Shown: piece by piece, positions 1-12,002 of the stretch
Numbering within the stretch: position 1 is the first letter of the stretch
How the letters are laid out: the number at the start of each line of letters is the position of its first letter
Assembly: GCA_017311315.1 (NCBI GenBank)
Contig: CM029654.1
Span: 6,455,382-6,519,381, forward strand
Reading direction: 5' to 3'
DNA from: Dendrocalamus latiflorus
Lineage: Eukaryota > Streptophyta > Magnoliopsida > Poales > Poaceae
Length of the DNA: 64,000 nt
Made by a program: the position numbers and the translations under genes
The notes under the pieces: model-generated
The model's database searches: none
Told to the model about the DNA's origin: nothing
Seen by the model: only the letters and a program-made list of their open reading frames with translations

Positions 1-416
1 CTTCTATCAGTTTATCGAAAGCGGCCCTGAAAATGACGCATCTTGCGAGATTAGAGAAAGAATGCATTAAAAGAGAAGGCATCCCAAAAGGTGGACTTGT
101 TTGGATGTCCTCATGGTTTTTAGTGTTGTTAAAGGGACTGCTGGTGTTGCTGGTCTTTGAGTACATCGGCGCAGCAGCAGTGGCGAAGGCACTCAGGTTT
201 TCTAAAGGCTTGATATATAATGTTCTCTTTGTTCTTTCTTACTTTACTTCTTAAAATTTGTATCATCAAAGTTTCTAAAGTTTGATCACTAAGTTTAAAA
301 CTATCTAAATTACCTATATAAAAATTATATCATTAGATTTGTTGTTAAAAATACTTTTATAATATTACAATTTTATTAGTATATCTTACTGTAAAATTAT
401 AAAAATAGCTGTCAAA
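1..416. other. Left edge, no recognised gene
   Basis: An open frame at 33-254 (73 codons, hydrophobic middle) is present on the plus strand, and a second open frame starts at base 2. I recognise neither. The rest is AT-rich with no other signal. It could be the end of an exon or relic entering from outside the window. Confidence 0.3.
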
Positions 417-1334
417 CAGGGGCGAAGCCACTGAGTGGGCTTCGTTAGGCTTCAGCCCACCCTCCGGCCCACTTTGAACCATCAACCCACCCCCCAAGTT
501 GGGTCGACCTAGGTAGGGCAGTCCACCGCAGGCACCCCAGGTAAGGCAATCCATCGTAGCCACCATGCCATGCTCCACACACACATTCACAGATCAGAGA
601 CAAAGACTACATCCACAGATAGAGATGGCAATCGAGCACGGCGGGTACGGGTAGTACTCGCCCATACCCGTACCCGCGACCCCGATTTACGCCCGCGGGC
701 ATACCCGCGAAGGACCACGGGTAAAAAACCTCGCCCATACCCATCGCCCCGGGGCATACCCGTTTACCCGCGAAATACATCACCAATGCATCACACAAAT
801 ACTATGTTCCAAAACCATAGTATCTTGCCAAACACAAATACAAATACATATAGTTCTATTTATCTTGTTGTAGTACACATAGTTTTTTCAAATGGAAGAG
901 GTAATAATATTTCAAATCGGTCTTCTCAGGAACATGAGAGATCTAACAGTAACATGTAGGAAATGGGGATCTCTTGGTTATTGTGGTACAAGACAGATTT
1001 TTCTTTTCTACATGGGACTAAGGAATCATGAGATCAGCGTTGTTCTTACTTAACCTCTATTCTTTTATGCGCTGCGGATCTTGCTAGCTTCTTTCAATAG
1101 ATTTTTAGCAGCTAGCTAACTAGTGAAACTCCGAAGATGAAATAATTAGCAGCAAATGATGCTGATAGATTCGGTTCCATGTGTGTGCAACTGTGCATTG
1201 AACCTTTCCTTTTCTCGGACCTCAGGATCTAATAGCATAATTGGACAGATAAGGGTGGAAACTAGTGAAGGCACAGTTGTGTTCTGGCAGCAAAACCCAT
1301 TTTCCTTGTTGACTAAATGGTTCAGAAATCTTAC

Positions 1335-1627
1335 TTTGGCAAGCCATTGAATAAAGCCTTTCCTAATTCTTCATCATAGTAAACTGGAGAGCTTTTTCCA
1401 TGCATCACACCAGAAGGAGCACGGATAATCTTCCTTGTATATTCATATATAGAAATACTTTGTCAAGACAAAAGCAGAGGTGATGGAAAATCTTGTGTTC
1501 ATAAAGATAAATCTAACCTCCAAAAGCCTCCCCAATGCACTGCAACCCATGCAAACTCCAAAAATTGGGATGGTTGACCCGAGTTCCAGAACAGTCTGCA
1601 ATGATATACCTGAATCTTGTGGTTCAC
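1335..1627 (-). pseudogene. Captured anthranilate synthase beta-subunit exons
   Basis: On the minus strand, 1627-1518 encodes PQDSGISLQTVLELG followed by TIPIFGVCMG, the glutamine-amidotransferase core with the nucleophile Cys of the anthranilate synthase beta subunit (TrpG type, tryptophan pathway, plastid). One base is missing just after GVCMG, shifting the frame; the next frame continues as QCIGEAFGG. An intron-like gap (1517-1434) follows, then 1433-1335 reads KIIRAPSGVMHGKSS and on to NGLPK, ending at a GT donor. Splice-like boundaries and a retained intron show capture at the DNA level. Only a central part of the gene is present, so it cannot make an enzyme. Para-aminobenzoate synthase is a less likely source. 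Confidence 0.8.
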
Positions 1628-1738
1628 CTAAAGAAGAAATATGAACGCAACTATTATACTCAAATGGCAGGTACTCACTCAACAATACAAGGATAATTTG
1701 GGCCCCAATGGCTTTGAACCGTCTTGTAAAACACGCTT

Positions 1739-1935
1739 ATGAACACGGGGCTCTCCTTGCTTGGCCTCACTGAAGACGACGCCGAACCCATCCCTGTCCG
1801 CCAGCGCGTCGCCGTCTGCGTCTGGCGCCTCGCCACCGGCGAGCCCCTCCGATTGGTCCTCGACATCTGCGCCACAATACGCTCCCTCCTCATGCTGCGC
1901 TACCTCCAGTGGCATCTTGAGGACGGGACAAACGC
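1739..1935 (+). pseudogene. HARBI1/ALP1-like nuclease fragment
   Basis: The plus frame from 1739 contains VRQRVAVCVWRLATGEPLRL and then DICATIRSLL, matching the conserved N-terminal part of plant HARBI1/ALP1-like proteins (domesticated PIF/Harbinger nucleases). In that family a short block with a FGLGIST-type motif normally lies between these two stretches and is absent here, so the fragment has an internal deletion. No catalytic DDE residues are included. It lies about 110 bp from the anthranilate synthase piece, in the opposite orientation, inside the same hAT element. The reading frame runs on into purine-rich sequence of no recognised coding value. Confidence 0.65.
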
Positions 1936-2420
1936 CGACGGCAGGGTGGGGGCAGCAGCCAGTCGGGAGGAGAACGTGGGATGGTGGGAGGCTGCCGGCT
2001 GGGAGGAGGACAGGGGGGCGGTTGCGAGGAGGACGGGCTAGATCTGGATCTAGAGGTGGGGCGGGGTGGCGGCAGCCGACGGGGAGGAGGATGTGGGAGG
2101 CAGCCGACCGGGTGCGACTGCGGATCTGGGCGAGGCGGAGGCGCTGAGGGCTGAGGCGAGCGGGGCGCAGGGCGGCGGGCGAGGCGAGCGAGGAGGAGGA
2201 GGAGACGATCTGGGGCGGAGGAGGAGGCCAGCGGCTGGGTTGGGGGCGGAGGAGGAGGAGGAGGCGGATCTGGGGACGGAGGAGGAGGTCGGCGGCCGGG
2301 TGGGGGGCAGAGGCGCTGGTGGAATCGGCGGATGAAGGAGGAGAGTGCGAGAGGGACCGAGGGGGCGGCGGGCGAAGAGGTATCTGGGAGGGCGGGGGGA
2401 GAGTTAGGGTTTACTGTTTT
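1936..2420 (-). other. CT-rich GC block inside the hAT element
   Basis: Read on the minus strand this is a run of CCTCCTCC, CGCC and CCAGATCC motifs beginning near AACCCTAACTC. That composition is typical of a grass 5' untranslated leader. Both strands have open frames, but their Gly/Glu/Arg or Ser/Pro content looks like composition rather than protein. It may be a third captured piece, a gene leader. Confidence 0.4.
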
Positions 2421-3725
2421 TAGGATGGCCCACCTGTTAGTCTATTTCACGGGTAAACGGGCGAAATGGGTACGGGTAGAGCTAACCCATACCCGTACCC
2501 GTTTACCCGATGGGCAGAGATTTTCCCCATTTTCCTACCCGTGGGTAAAAAATACATCCCATGCCCGACTCTATTAGGGTATTTACCCACGGGTACACGG
2601 TAAATGGGCACAATTGCCATCCCTATCCACAGATCAGAGAGACAAGAGGAGGGGCTGCACTGCACACGCACCTCGGTAGCAGTCGGCTCCTGGTGCTGGT
2701 GGCATTGGCTGCATGGTACGCAACCATCGACGGCCGACAGAGAGCAGATACGGTGGGCTAGCAGCACTTTGTGGCTTCCGGCACCGTCGCGCCGAGCAAA
2801 TCTAGGAAGCGGCCAAGTGGGAGTCCACAGTGGCCGAGGTAGAGACGCCGAGGTCTTGAGGCTAGACCGTCGGAGGGGGAGCTGCTGAGGGGAGGCCGCT
2901 AAGTGTGAGCGCCTGAGCCAGCGAGCCACTGAGGGGAGACCGAGGGGCGAGTCGGTGAGGAGCAAGAGGCGGAGGTTGGACCCCTAGAGCCCAGAAGGGG
3001 AGGCGGGGAGTTGCTGCCTATTAGCTAGGGAGTTGGATTTGGGGAAATGGGAGTGCGAGTGCCGCCGGCCAGTGGGATTTGGCATATTTGGGAATTGGTT
3101 TGGTACTTTGGTTGGACTGAGACTTGAGTCTTCACTTCGGTCTTGGCTAGTTGGCTATCTCTTGGAGACCAGAGAGGGTAAACCGATCGGTAATTGGTAA
3201 AGTCCTTATCTTTTAGTTGATTACTTGATTAATTCTTCTGCATTGTTTACATTGAGTTAGAGATTATATGTATATGTTGTATTATTATCGATGACCAACT
3301 TGAATTGCTAGATCAAAATTAAAATTATAATTTATGTGTTCCGATTAGAATTGATGTGTCACATTTTGTTGATAGATTTGCTATAATGGAGAAACAAACT
3401 TTGTGTCATGATTTAATCTTGCGTGCTAGTGGTATGTTATGTTTTTCTTCAATGTTCATAATCATTTACAATTAGTCATTGTATTACTAATTTTGCTATT
3501 TTTGATATGCAGACGACTGATTTCTACTCATCGGAAGCATATTTATATATTTTCGGGATTCACTTTTTATTAATGAGGTACTTTCATTGTATTTCTTTCT
3601 TTTTGGCTTTGTTTCTCTTGTATTCATAAATAAATTTGAATTGGACAAAAGTAAAATATTGTGTTTGTGACAATCTAGTTTAGCGCTCTAGCCCACCCTT
3701 AATTTTGTTCCTAACTTCGCCACTG

Positions 3726-4039
3726 CCATAAAAGTCATGTCTCGAAACTCGTAAAAAGTAAAAAGAAGTCAACTAAAAAAGAAGGGAAGGAGTAGAATTT
3801 TTAAAGGTAGGAAATCTCAACGCGGTAAGAGTATGTCAACTACACAGAAAAAATCCTGTAGAATCCCTATGTTTCAGACAGAGGTGCTAGAAATTTGCGT
3901 TGTGTAATCATTTTAACTTCGAATGTTTGATAGTACGTCCGAATCAAAGGTCTCCCACCAGAAACCTGTATATACATAGTGACTCAACAGTAGGGTGTCC
4001 ATGAATCAAATATGAATTAAAAAAATAATTTTTTATATT
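3726..4039. other. Intergenic, nothing recognised
   Basis: AT-rich sequence between the hAT nest and the Mutator-like fragment. No open frame, repeat or motif that I can support. Confidence 0.4.
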
Positions 4040-4700
4040 TATATTTGTATTTTTTTTTCAAATGTGGAGATGAGGGAGCGGGTGAGGGTGGACGATAAGG
4101 ACACAACGACATCAGTGCGAATGAGGGAGCGCGCGAGGGGGGATGACACAGACAAAGTGACAATTATGTGAAGGACACAGCGAAAAAGGAAAGATAGCAG
4201 CAATGAATCGACATATGTGCGAAGGACAGATGTTATGCACTGCAAAAGATGCTTGAATATCATATGTCGCCAAATACGATTACTTAACATGAATTAACAT
4301 GGAAATTTTGAAGCACATAAAATTTTGAAAAAAATTACACAATTAGATTGACTATGTTGGGAGGCTTCATGTAAAATTTTGTAATTATTGGAAGTCATTT
4401 GGTATATGTAACAACTCCTAACAATATCAAAATTTTATAAATTTTTGAGCAATGTTCATAGTGGATAAAATTATCAAAAAAAATACACAACAAAGTACGT
4501 TGTGTTATGAGGCTGTGTATAAAATTTTATAATTTTTTTGAGATTATTTACTATATCTAGAAATTTAAGGAAATATGATATAAAATTATGAGTTTAGGCA
4601 GGTAATTAAGCTGACTTAATTACCTACCGTTTTGTAGATGGACGGCAGGCCACCATTCAGTACAAGTAGGTTTATAAAGAACTATACAAGTTTAGGGCCC
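4040..4700. repeat. Orphan Mutator-like terminal fragment
   Basis: It shares a GAGGGAGCGGG...GAGG repeat, a GGCACTGCAAAAGATG-like stretch and an AT-rich tail (AAAATTACACAATTAG, GTAACAACTCCTA) with 9700-10150 and 13310-13600. These segments are terminal regions of the two MULEs described below, so this is a detached end of a related copy in the same orientation as 13310-13600. Confidence 0.5.
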
Positions 4701-5617
4701 TCTAACATGGGAATTTTTATCTATGTAGAAATTAAATTGCTTCCTAAGAAATTTCTACACTAAAGAATGGCTTAGTGTGTAATACTCTCTTCAGAGGAAA
4801 CACATGTATGTACCACATATATTGTATAGTGCACCCAGTTTGGCTCACTCTTTGGCACTTTTGGCACATTTTGAACCTGTATTTACAAGAATGGCATAAT
4901 CGCACAAAACTTGCATAAAAGTCATTTCTACCGCACGATGGCCGTGCGGCAGCCCTGGGAGGGCAACCCTTAGCTACTCAGCTACTGTGTAGCAGTGTCT
5001 TGGCCCGCCCGGCCACCGTGCGGTAGAGGGCTGCCACATGGCCATAGTGCAGGACCCGATTAGAAGGTTAATTAGCTTTAATTTAATCCTAATTAGGGAT
5101 TTCATTTAGGTGTGCTCCTTTTTGATTTTTTAGATATAGCAAATAAGCTACAAAATTACAAAATTTTTGTATGTAGTCTTCCAACATAGCATCCTTGATT
5201 GTGTAATTTTTTTTATAATTTTATCCATCATAAATTTCACTACAGAATTTATTTAAGTAGACTCTTCCTAGCAATTTTCAATATAGCAAATGAGCTCCAA
5301 AAATTATGAAATTTTTTAAGGTTCGTTGCACAATTAATTTAATTATGTAATTTCTCCAAAGTTTTACATGCTCAAAATTGTCTAAAAAATCTAGGGTTTA
5401 GGTCTCGAAAAATCATATTTCTATTTTTTGAAATTAGGCTTTCATGATTTTATCTGACTTGGAATGTGCGAAGTTTAGTACGACATGACTACTCCATGTA
5501 TTACATATCCATTTGAGTTAGGTTTCCGTGGTTTACTTGTTATTGTATTACACAATGAATAGACAATCCTAAAACTATTACTTTGCATGATAGAGAAATC
5601 TTTCGTACATGAATCTT

Positions 5618-8600
5618 TCAAGTTTTGCCAACCTCGCTACTATTATGGTACAAAGCAACATAAGTATTTAAACCATGTAAGAACAAAAACTTTTGGGAGA
5701 TACGAAAAATATAGCAGGTAGGACTACGGGCTACTACGGAGTTGCCTGATCTACTGTGTGGACTGGGGCTACTTGCCCTTCCTACCAAGTTCGGTGTTGT
5801 AGTCATCGTCGGCCACCTGGCCTTAGCTGCCCTTTCGCTCTTTCTCTCACGCTCTGCCTTGCGAGCCTCATGCTCTCTGCGCTTGCACGCCTCCAGATGA
5901 GCTTGCGTCTCCCGTTGGATATGCTCGCTATACTCTTCATTGCACCGCCGCTCCTCTCTCCTCTCGCAGGTCGTCTTGGCATCCCACTCCTCGCAGGCGA
6001 GATGCCACTGGTCATGTGGTGGATCTCTCGATCGATCCATTTGTTTAACACACATAGCAGATCCAGAGACTACTGGTAGATTGGAGAGGTAGTTAGTATG
6101 TGCTTTCAAACAAAAATGCAAGGGAAATATACTGTAACCAGCCCTTACTAGCTAGCGGTACCGCCCTGTGTCCCAACGCCAGTTGGGGTAGTCCCAGGCA
6201 TAGTTACGGAGGTGACATGGCAAATGCGACAGAAGTCTAATTTGGTTCATGCAAATTTAGGTCTGCGAGGCAGTGGCCCCATAGAGGAATCTTGTTGCAG
6301 CATACGTGATGTCGCTGCAAAGTTGCCTTATTAGGTCATGTTGCTATATAAAGCTACCTCGTTGGGTCATTTTGCTACAGAAAGCTGCCTCGTTGGGTCA
6401 TGTTAATGCAAAAGGTTGCCTCATTGGGTCATGTTGCTGCAGAAAGCTGCATTGGGTTTGTCACGCACACATTGTGGGACAATGCATGAGAAAACATATT
6501 TGACATATCTGGGTGTCGTGCAAGTTTTGCTGTGCATAAAAAAATAAGGTGGACAATGCATGAAATCACAACAACGAATGGCGACCAGACGAGCTTGATT
6601 TCTTGGGGCAATCCTTCATTGAGTTCTTATCCTTCACTTCATTGTGCAGTTAATGCTGGTACGTTGGCAAACATCCATATCTTTCTGAAAGCACTACGTG
6701 TGCTGACTTCCCTTCGCGGTAATCTTCAAGTCCTTGTTGGGGGCCCATTGCAGCATGTCTAGTCAAAGATCCTTGTAGTTTATGTCTAAGCCATAGGAGT
6801 GAAACTCTGCACTCTATGTAGTGAAAAGGTGTTGCATGTTGCAGAAGCTTCGGCTTGTTGCAGGTGCCTGTGGCCACATCACCTAGGGTGGGTGCATGCT
6901 TGTTTCATTTCACCCCTGGCATGACTATTGATATGTCTCTGCCGAAGCCTAATCTCATACTTCCTCTGGAATCCATCCACTACCCAGATGTCGTGTATTC
7001 GGGCCATCTCCATCTTCTGGTCCATGCACCTCTGCATGTCCTCGGACTACTGCTTGCCTTTCTCCTTCTGTCGCTTGGCCACGATGGCTCTATTGACAAA
7101 ATAACTGATAGTGTGAGTTCATGTCTCCTCGATGATCATGGTGACAGGGAGGCACCACATGCCCTTGAGGATGCTGATGTACACCTCAGATATGTTGGTT
7201 ATCATAATCCCATACCTCGCACCATCTGTATCATAGGGAAGGGACTATTTCTCTAATTCAGTAGCGTGCCAACAAATCCACTCCAAGAAACTTATGGCAC
7301 TATTGGGTTGCTCTCCCTCCATAGGCCGCCTTTGGTCTCTCCAGATGGACTCAAATATCCACCTCTGGTTCTGCAGACCCAATGCCTTGAACATCTTCAC
7401 AACTTCCTAACTGCGGAACTGTATGAATAAGATAGATGCAAGATAGCTCATGCACCACTGGGTTCGCACGTCGTTCCACTAGTGAGGGGGTGCGGTCCCA
7501 TGCTGCATGGTGTTGAGCGCCACCAACAACCTAGCATTGCGGTCCGTGATGAGGCATATGTTGGGTTGGTCTCCAACAACCACGTGCTTCATGTTTGCTA
7601 GGAATCAAAACCAATTAGACATGTTCTCGCATTCCACAATGGCAAATGTCACTGGGAGAAGTTGGTCATTTGCGTTGGCCGCCACCGTAGTGAGAACGAT
7701 ACCTTTGTACCTCCCCGTGAGAAAAGTGCTATCCATCGTGAGCACAAGATGATAAAACATGAAGCCCTCAACAGTCTGGGCGAAAGCCCAAAACAACTGG
7801 TCTAGTATGAAGCAGTTGGGCCTCCGTTAGCATCAACATGCTCAAGCTTGTTTATATATGTGTTGGGGTTTGATTTGGCTATGTAGTGAACCAATCTTGG
7901 CACAAGGTTATACGCCCCTTTGTATGTCCCATACATGGACTAGATGACCTTCTCCTTGGCTCATCGGACCTTGCTGTAGCTGATTGAATAGCCAACTAGA
8001 TTAGCGAATTCCGACATCAGCATCTTGGGGGAGATGGACACGTCTGTTGCAACTAGGTGGCTGATGAGGCTTTCCATATATGCAGAAGTCATGTTCCATG
8101 CTGCCGTAGGGGCTCGCTAAGCTCGCAAGTGTGGTCAGTCATTGCCTTAACCGCAAAGAACGAGCCAAAAAATCTTTGCTCATTGAGCGCTAACCTTTCT
8201 AGAGTAGCGTTGCACTATGTGCTTCATTGCGTAATTGCCCGGGTTGGACCGGTCCTCTTGGTACACATGGCCGATGGACAAGACGTACCATACTATAGCT
8301 TGTTGCATAGCCAACTTGCTAAGTAAGTGCTGCCTAACTAAGAGGGTGTTGGCTTGAAACCCCCACTGGGCCCTTCTTCTTACGGTAGTATAAGGGAACG
8401 CACCGCAGAATCATTGAGTCTGGAGGACACATAGGGCACATCCGATGACACAATTCCCCCAGGCGGACCACCCATCTGGTGTGCGTCATCATCGCTATCA
8501 TCAGAGCCTGGGTCGATGTCCTCATCGAACTTCAACTTGAGTGCCTACTTCGGTAGATACTCGTGGCAGTCAATATGGACTGACCACCATAAGTCCGCCC

Positions 8601-9027
8601 CATCATTCTGCATGAAATGAGGGTCAAGCCTTCCCTCTGAGATAGCACATTCCATGCTATCCTCTTGGAGCTCGGCCTATGGTTGCCCGATTGTAGAGGT
8701 CCTGGACTTATCAAAAAATTTCGGCGCCCTGCATATGAAACTCAGATACATGATCGACCTCCCTTAAATGGCCGCCTTGGGCAGGGAGGCTATCTGCATG
8801 TACTGGCTCCATGCCATGATTCCACTCACCTTGACGAGCTCCCACATGCTATTCATGCAAATGATCCCCTCGATCGCAAGTTGCATCGTCATTACCTCTA
8901 TAGTAAACTTCCTCCGGATGCAGCTTTGAAGCTCGTGAATATTCATCACACCAAGCCCCTTCACCCTCACCACCTTGGGTCCTGCCCATATAAGATCATC
9001 GCCATAGAACACTATTAAGTCTTGCAT
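5618..9027 (-). pseudogene. MULE transposase pseudogene
   Basis: The minus strand gives a broken protein in transposase order. The N-terminal block is at 9027-8764 (MQDLIVFYGDDLIW and on). The DDE-core segment at 7796-7605 reads LTMDSTFLTGRYKG, then QLLPVTFAIVECEN, matching the first catalytic Asp region of plant MULE transposases. Near 7230-6900 come YGIMITNISEVY, then a KMEMARIHDIWVV-like stretch and a degraded SWIM-type cysteine region (CNKPKLL). A charged C-terminal tail lies at 6121-5618 (ACKRREHEARKAERERK). Many in-frame stops and frameshifts separate these blocks, so no functional transposase is encoded. The family assignment rests on these motifs and their order. Confidence 0.7.
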
Positions 9028-9637
9028 GTTTGAGACTACCTGAAGCTACAACAACCCGGTCCACAGTAAGTGTTATAACAAATAATGATGACAAATAGTA
9101 TGCAAGTTATTGATTGCTTGTATGTAATTACATACGAATAATTCATTAATTACTAATAATTTGATTACTCGTCCAAAATTTTTTTACAAGTAATTTATTA
9201 ATGTTGTCCTTAACATTTAATTACTTACTACTAACTCATTACTTAACCCTAACTAATTAGCACTATAGTAATTACAACTAATTAATTACAAAGTACCATG
9301 CAATAAGAAATTATGGGTACCGTACCAACAAATAAACAGTACAAAACTACAGCTAAATTACTACATCCTACTTACTTTATAATACAAGCTACATTAATTA
9401 TGACTAACTGACTAACACTGATTAACTATGACTACAAGAATAACGATGAAAGCATGCAAGAAAAATTACCTACCCTTCGGAGAGGCAATCAGCACCGCTA
9501 CGATCATGACGACTACTTTGATATTCACTCTCTAGAAAAACTTTATTATACTACGCTGTCTTAATTCTCAGCGATGCGTGCGAGAACAAGAAGTGAAACA
9601 CAGTTGAGATGAGCTATGAGCGACTGTGAGAGCTCTA

Positions 9638-9645
9638 TATTTATA
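9638..9645 (-). promoter_or_regulatory. TATA box of MULE 1
   Basis: TATAAATA on the minus strand, roughly 0.6 kb upstream of the transposase N-terminus, between tandem repeats and a leader-like stretch. It fits as the promoter of the element's own gene. Confidence 0.35.
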
Positions 9646-10475
9646 GCCGAGCGAAAAGGGAACCCGATGTGTTGCCATCAGTAGTATGGACTCGTTGTCG
9701 ATACACAGCACCGCAGGCAAGGAGGATGGCATGGATAAAGTGACATATGTGCGGACGAAGGAGTGAGCAAGGGGGGATAGCAGCAAGGGTGCGACATATG
9801 TGCGGAGGAGAGGGCCAGGCACTGCAAAAGATGGCCACCGCATGGTGGCCATGTAGCATACAAATTAAAAGACGAATTAAATGAGCACTGCATATCGCTA
9901 ATTATAATTAAATTAACATGGCAAATTCAAAGTGTATAAAATTTCTAAAAACTACACAATTAGGTTGACTATCCCGAGATGCTCTACAAAAAAAACGTAA
10001 TTTTTGGAGGTCGTTTGCTACATGAAACAATTCTTACAAATAGCATAATTCAATGAATTTTTGAGTGAAATTCGGGATGGATAAAATTGTGAAAAACTAT
10101 ACTATCAAGTACGCTGCGTCGAGAGGCCCCACAGAAAATTTCTTAATTTTGGAACTCATATGCTATATCCAAAAATTGAATAAGCTGTGTACTTAAACAA
10201 AATACCTAATTAGGATTAGATTAGTTCTAATTAGCCTACTAATTGGCACCTGCATGGTGGTCGTGTGGTTGAAGGCTCTGCCACACGATGGCTGTGCGGT
10301 CAAGGGTCCTGCCGCATGGTGGCCGTGCGGTAGAGGCCACGTATTGCTCTTTCAGGGTTGCCGCACATATGATTGAAGTGGTATTTTTGTAATTTTCGTA
10401 CGACTATAGTTTTTTTTGTAAATACAGGTTTAAAATATGGCAAAAAGTTAGTTTAGTCTACCAACCTAATCTAAT

Positions 10476-11046
10476 GAACCAGTTCAATCCTACTATGTAA
10501 GAATATGTTTGGTTGTATAAATTTTGCAGGAATTCATATGAAACAGTATAATTTTTTTAAATTTCCTGTACGAAGAAACAGTGCAATTCCTCCTGAAAAA
10601 TCCTAAGATCCTCTGTTCTGTCCTACGGTAAACAATTCTGTGATATGTCAATGCATCGCATTCTTCTCTTTTCGACAACAATTGCAATTTGGCAACAAGT
10701 TCGCATCACATCGTATGGAACGTGTGGAGCCAGAGATAACGAGACCCGCAAAGAAGACAAAAAGGTGGTCGTGAATTGTGGGCGAGATTCTTCAACAAAG
10801 GCGACGGGACTTGTCCCCTGGCATAAAAAGGGGGAAATTACGTGCCATATTTGTGTCGTGGGTGCACTGTTTCTCCCCTTCCAATCGCACCTTGGTATCT
10901 TACCACTTTCCAGTTCCCACTGATACCCAGACCCATCCTTTAGCTAAAGCAACCGCACAATTAAGAAAAAAAATAATTAGATAGGTTTATTGAACATTTG
11001 TTACTCCTTCTATTATTTTTTAATGGAATTTTCTATATAGCACTCG
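10476..11046. other. Spacer between the two MULEs
   Basis: An open frame at 10645-10923 on the plus strand matches nothing I recognise. Otherwise the stretch is low-complexity AT-rich DNA. Confidence 0.3.
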
Positions 11047-11463
11047 AGTGTTTTTTATGAGCACTTAATTTTTTTATCCATTAGATGTTACTTTGTTCAT
11101 GGTTTTGACTTTATGATTTTCTCTCTATGTCAACAATGTGATAAACGAGTAATCAATTTGTTTAGTGTCGTCGGGGGCCACAATATAAACGATCAAGTAG
11201 GGTTTTTGTTTAGTTTTTCGTTGTATTCCTTATAGTTTGTTTTGTTCCTCTTTTGTACAAATTATCACATCATTTTTTACATAATTTAATTTATATAAAA
11301 CTAATATATAATTGATGTAAGAAAACTATAAATAAAAGAATAATATGTATTAGAGTATTTCTCAATATATTACATCACATGTTGATAACTAATGAGCAAA
11401 CTAGTGGATGGAGATAAATGTGCATCTAACATCTAAAAAATTGAGTACTCCTTAACAAACTAG
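11047..11463. repeat. MITE-like inverted-repeat element
   Basis: Near-inverted ends: GAGCACTTAATTTTTT...TTAGATG on the left (about 11059-11087), and on the minus strand from the right GAGTACTCAATTTTTT...TTAGATG (about 11451-11425). The interior is AT-rich and non-coding. It abuts the truncated 5' end of MULE 2. The superfamily is not clear. Confidence 0.4.
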
Positions 11464-11552
11464 TAATCACTAACTTGCATGCTGCTTGTCATCATTTTTT
11501 GTTGTAATGCTTACTGCGGATCTGGTTGTTATGGGTTTAGGTAGTCGCAAAC

Positions 11553-11960
11553 ATGGAACAATTGACAATATTCTACCGTGATGGTCTTGTACGGGCTGGA
11601 CCCGATGGGTTGGGCCCATCAACATGCCAATACAAGACACTCCGGGATGAGGGCCTCGGCATCATGAATATTCACGAGCAACGAAGCTGCATTTGGAGGA
11701 AGTTCACCACGGAGGCAATAGCGATGAAACTTGAGATCGAGGGGATCACTTGCACGAATAGCGTGTGGGAGCTCATGAAGGTGAGTGGCACCGTAGCATG
11801 GAGGTAGTATATGCAAATTGCCTCCAAGCCCGAGGCGGCCATTTATGGGAGGCTAATGGTGTTCTTGAGTTTCGTGCGCTGGGTGTCAGAAACGTTGGTG
11901 AGGCTGGCCTATCGACACTAGGGGACTACAGGCGGAGCGTCAAGACGATACCACTGAATA
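11553..11960 (+). pseudogene. MULE transposase N-terminal fragment
   Basis: The frame from 11553 gives MEQLTIFYRDGLVRAG, then LGIMNIHEQRSCIWRKF and ITCTNSVWELMKVSG. These align with FYGDDLIWAG, LGVMNIHELQSCIRRKF and ICMNSMWELVKVSG of MULE 1. A stop comes at 11807, at the position where MULE 1 continues with YMQIAS. No catalytic region follows. Confidence 0.6.
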
Positions 11961-12002
11961 TGCTGTATTGGAGGGAAGACTCGCCCTTGATTTCATGATA
12001 GG

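Larger units (their letters stand above)
620..2625. mobile_element. Non-autonomous hAT element with captured gene fragments
   Basis: The termini are 13-bp inverted repeats, TAGAGATGGCAAT at 620-632 and ATTGCCATCCCTA at 2613-2625. They are flanked by a perfect 8-bp direct repeat TCCACAGA at 612-619 and 2626-2633, the target-site size typical of hAT elements. Subterminal regions (640-780 and 2440-2610) are packed with GGGTACGGGTA and TACCCG-type motifs in both orientations. No transposase is present. The interior carries anthranilate synthase exons on the minus strand and a HARBI1-like fragment on the plus strand, so it behaves like a Pack-type chimera. Confidence 0.85.
417..3725. mobile_element. 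Outer hAT-like element, degenerate
   Basis: The left end begins CAGGGGCGAAGCCA and the right end, read on the minus strand, begins CAGTGGCGAAGTTAGG. These match the common grass non-autonomous hAT-type terminal motif, and both ends then run into a GGGTGGGCT-like sequence. The flanking 8-mers (CTGTCAAA and CCATAAAA) match at only 5 of 8 positions, so the target duplication is decayed or the ends are not from one event. The element contains the younger hAT copy at 620-2625. The part at 2634-3660 is non-coding, with a GC-rich head and an AT-rich tail that resembles a captured first exon and intron. Confidence 0.45.
4850..10470 (-). mobile_element. Mutator-like element 1 (decayed)
   Basis: The two ends are imperfect long inverted repeats: left CACATTTTGAACCTGTATTT (from about 4868) and right, on the minus strand, CATATTTTAAACCTGTATTT (from about 10441). 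Each is followed by repeats of a CCGCAC.GTGGCCGTGCGG palindrome and an AT-rich subterminal region. Between them lies a transposase-like reading frame on the minus strand with many stops. I could not fix the outer boundaries or a 9-bp target duplication, so the coordinates are approximate. Confidence 0.55.

Noticed and set aside
6855..7256. 133-residue plus-strand frame
   Set aside because: The opposite strand carries recognisable MULE transposase motifs here, so this is a shadow.
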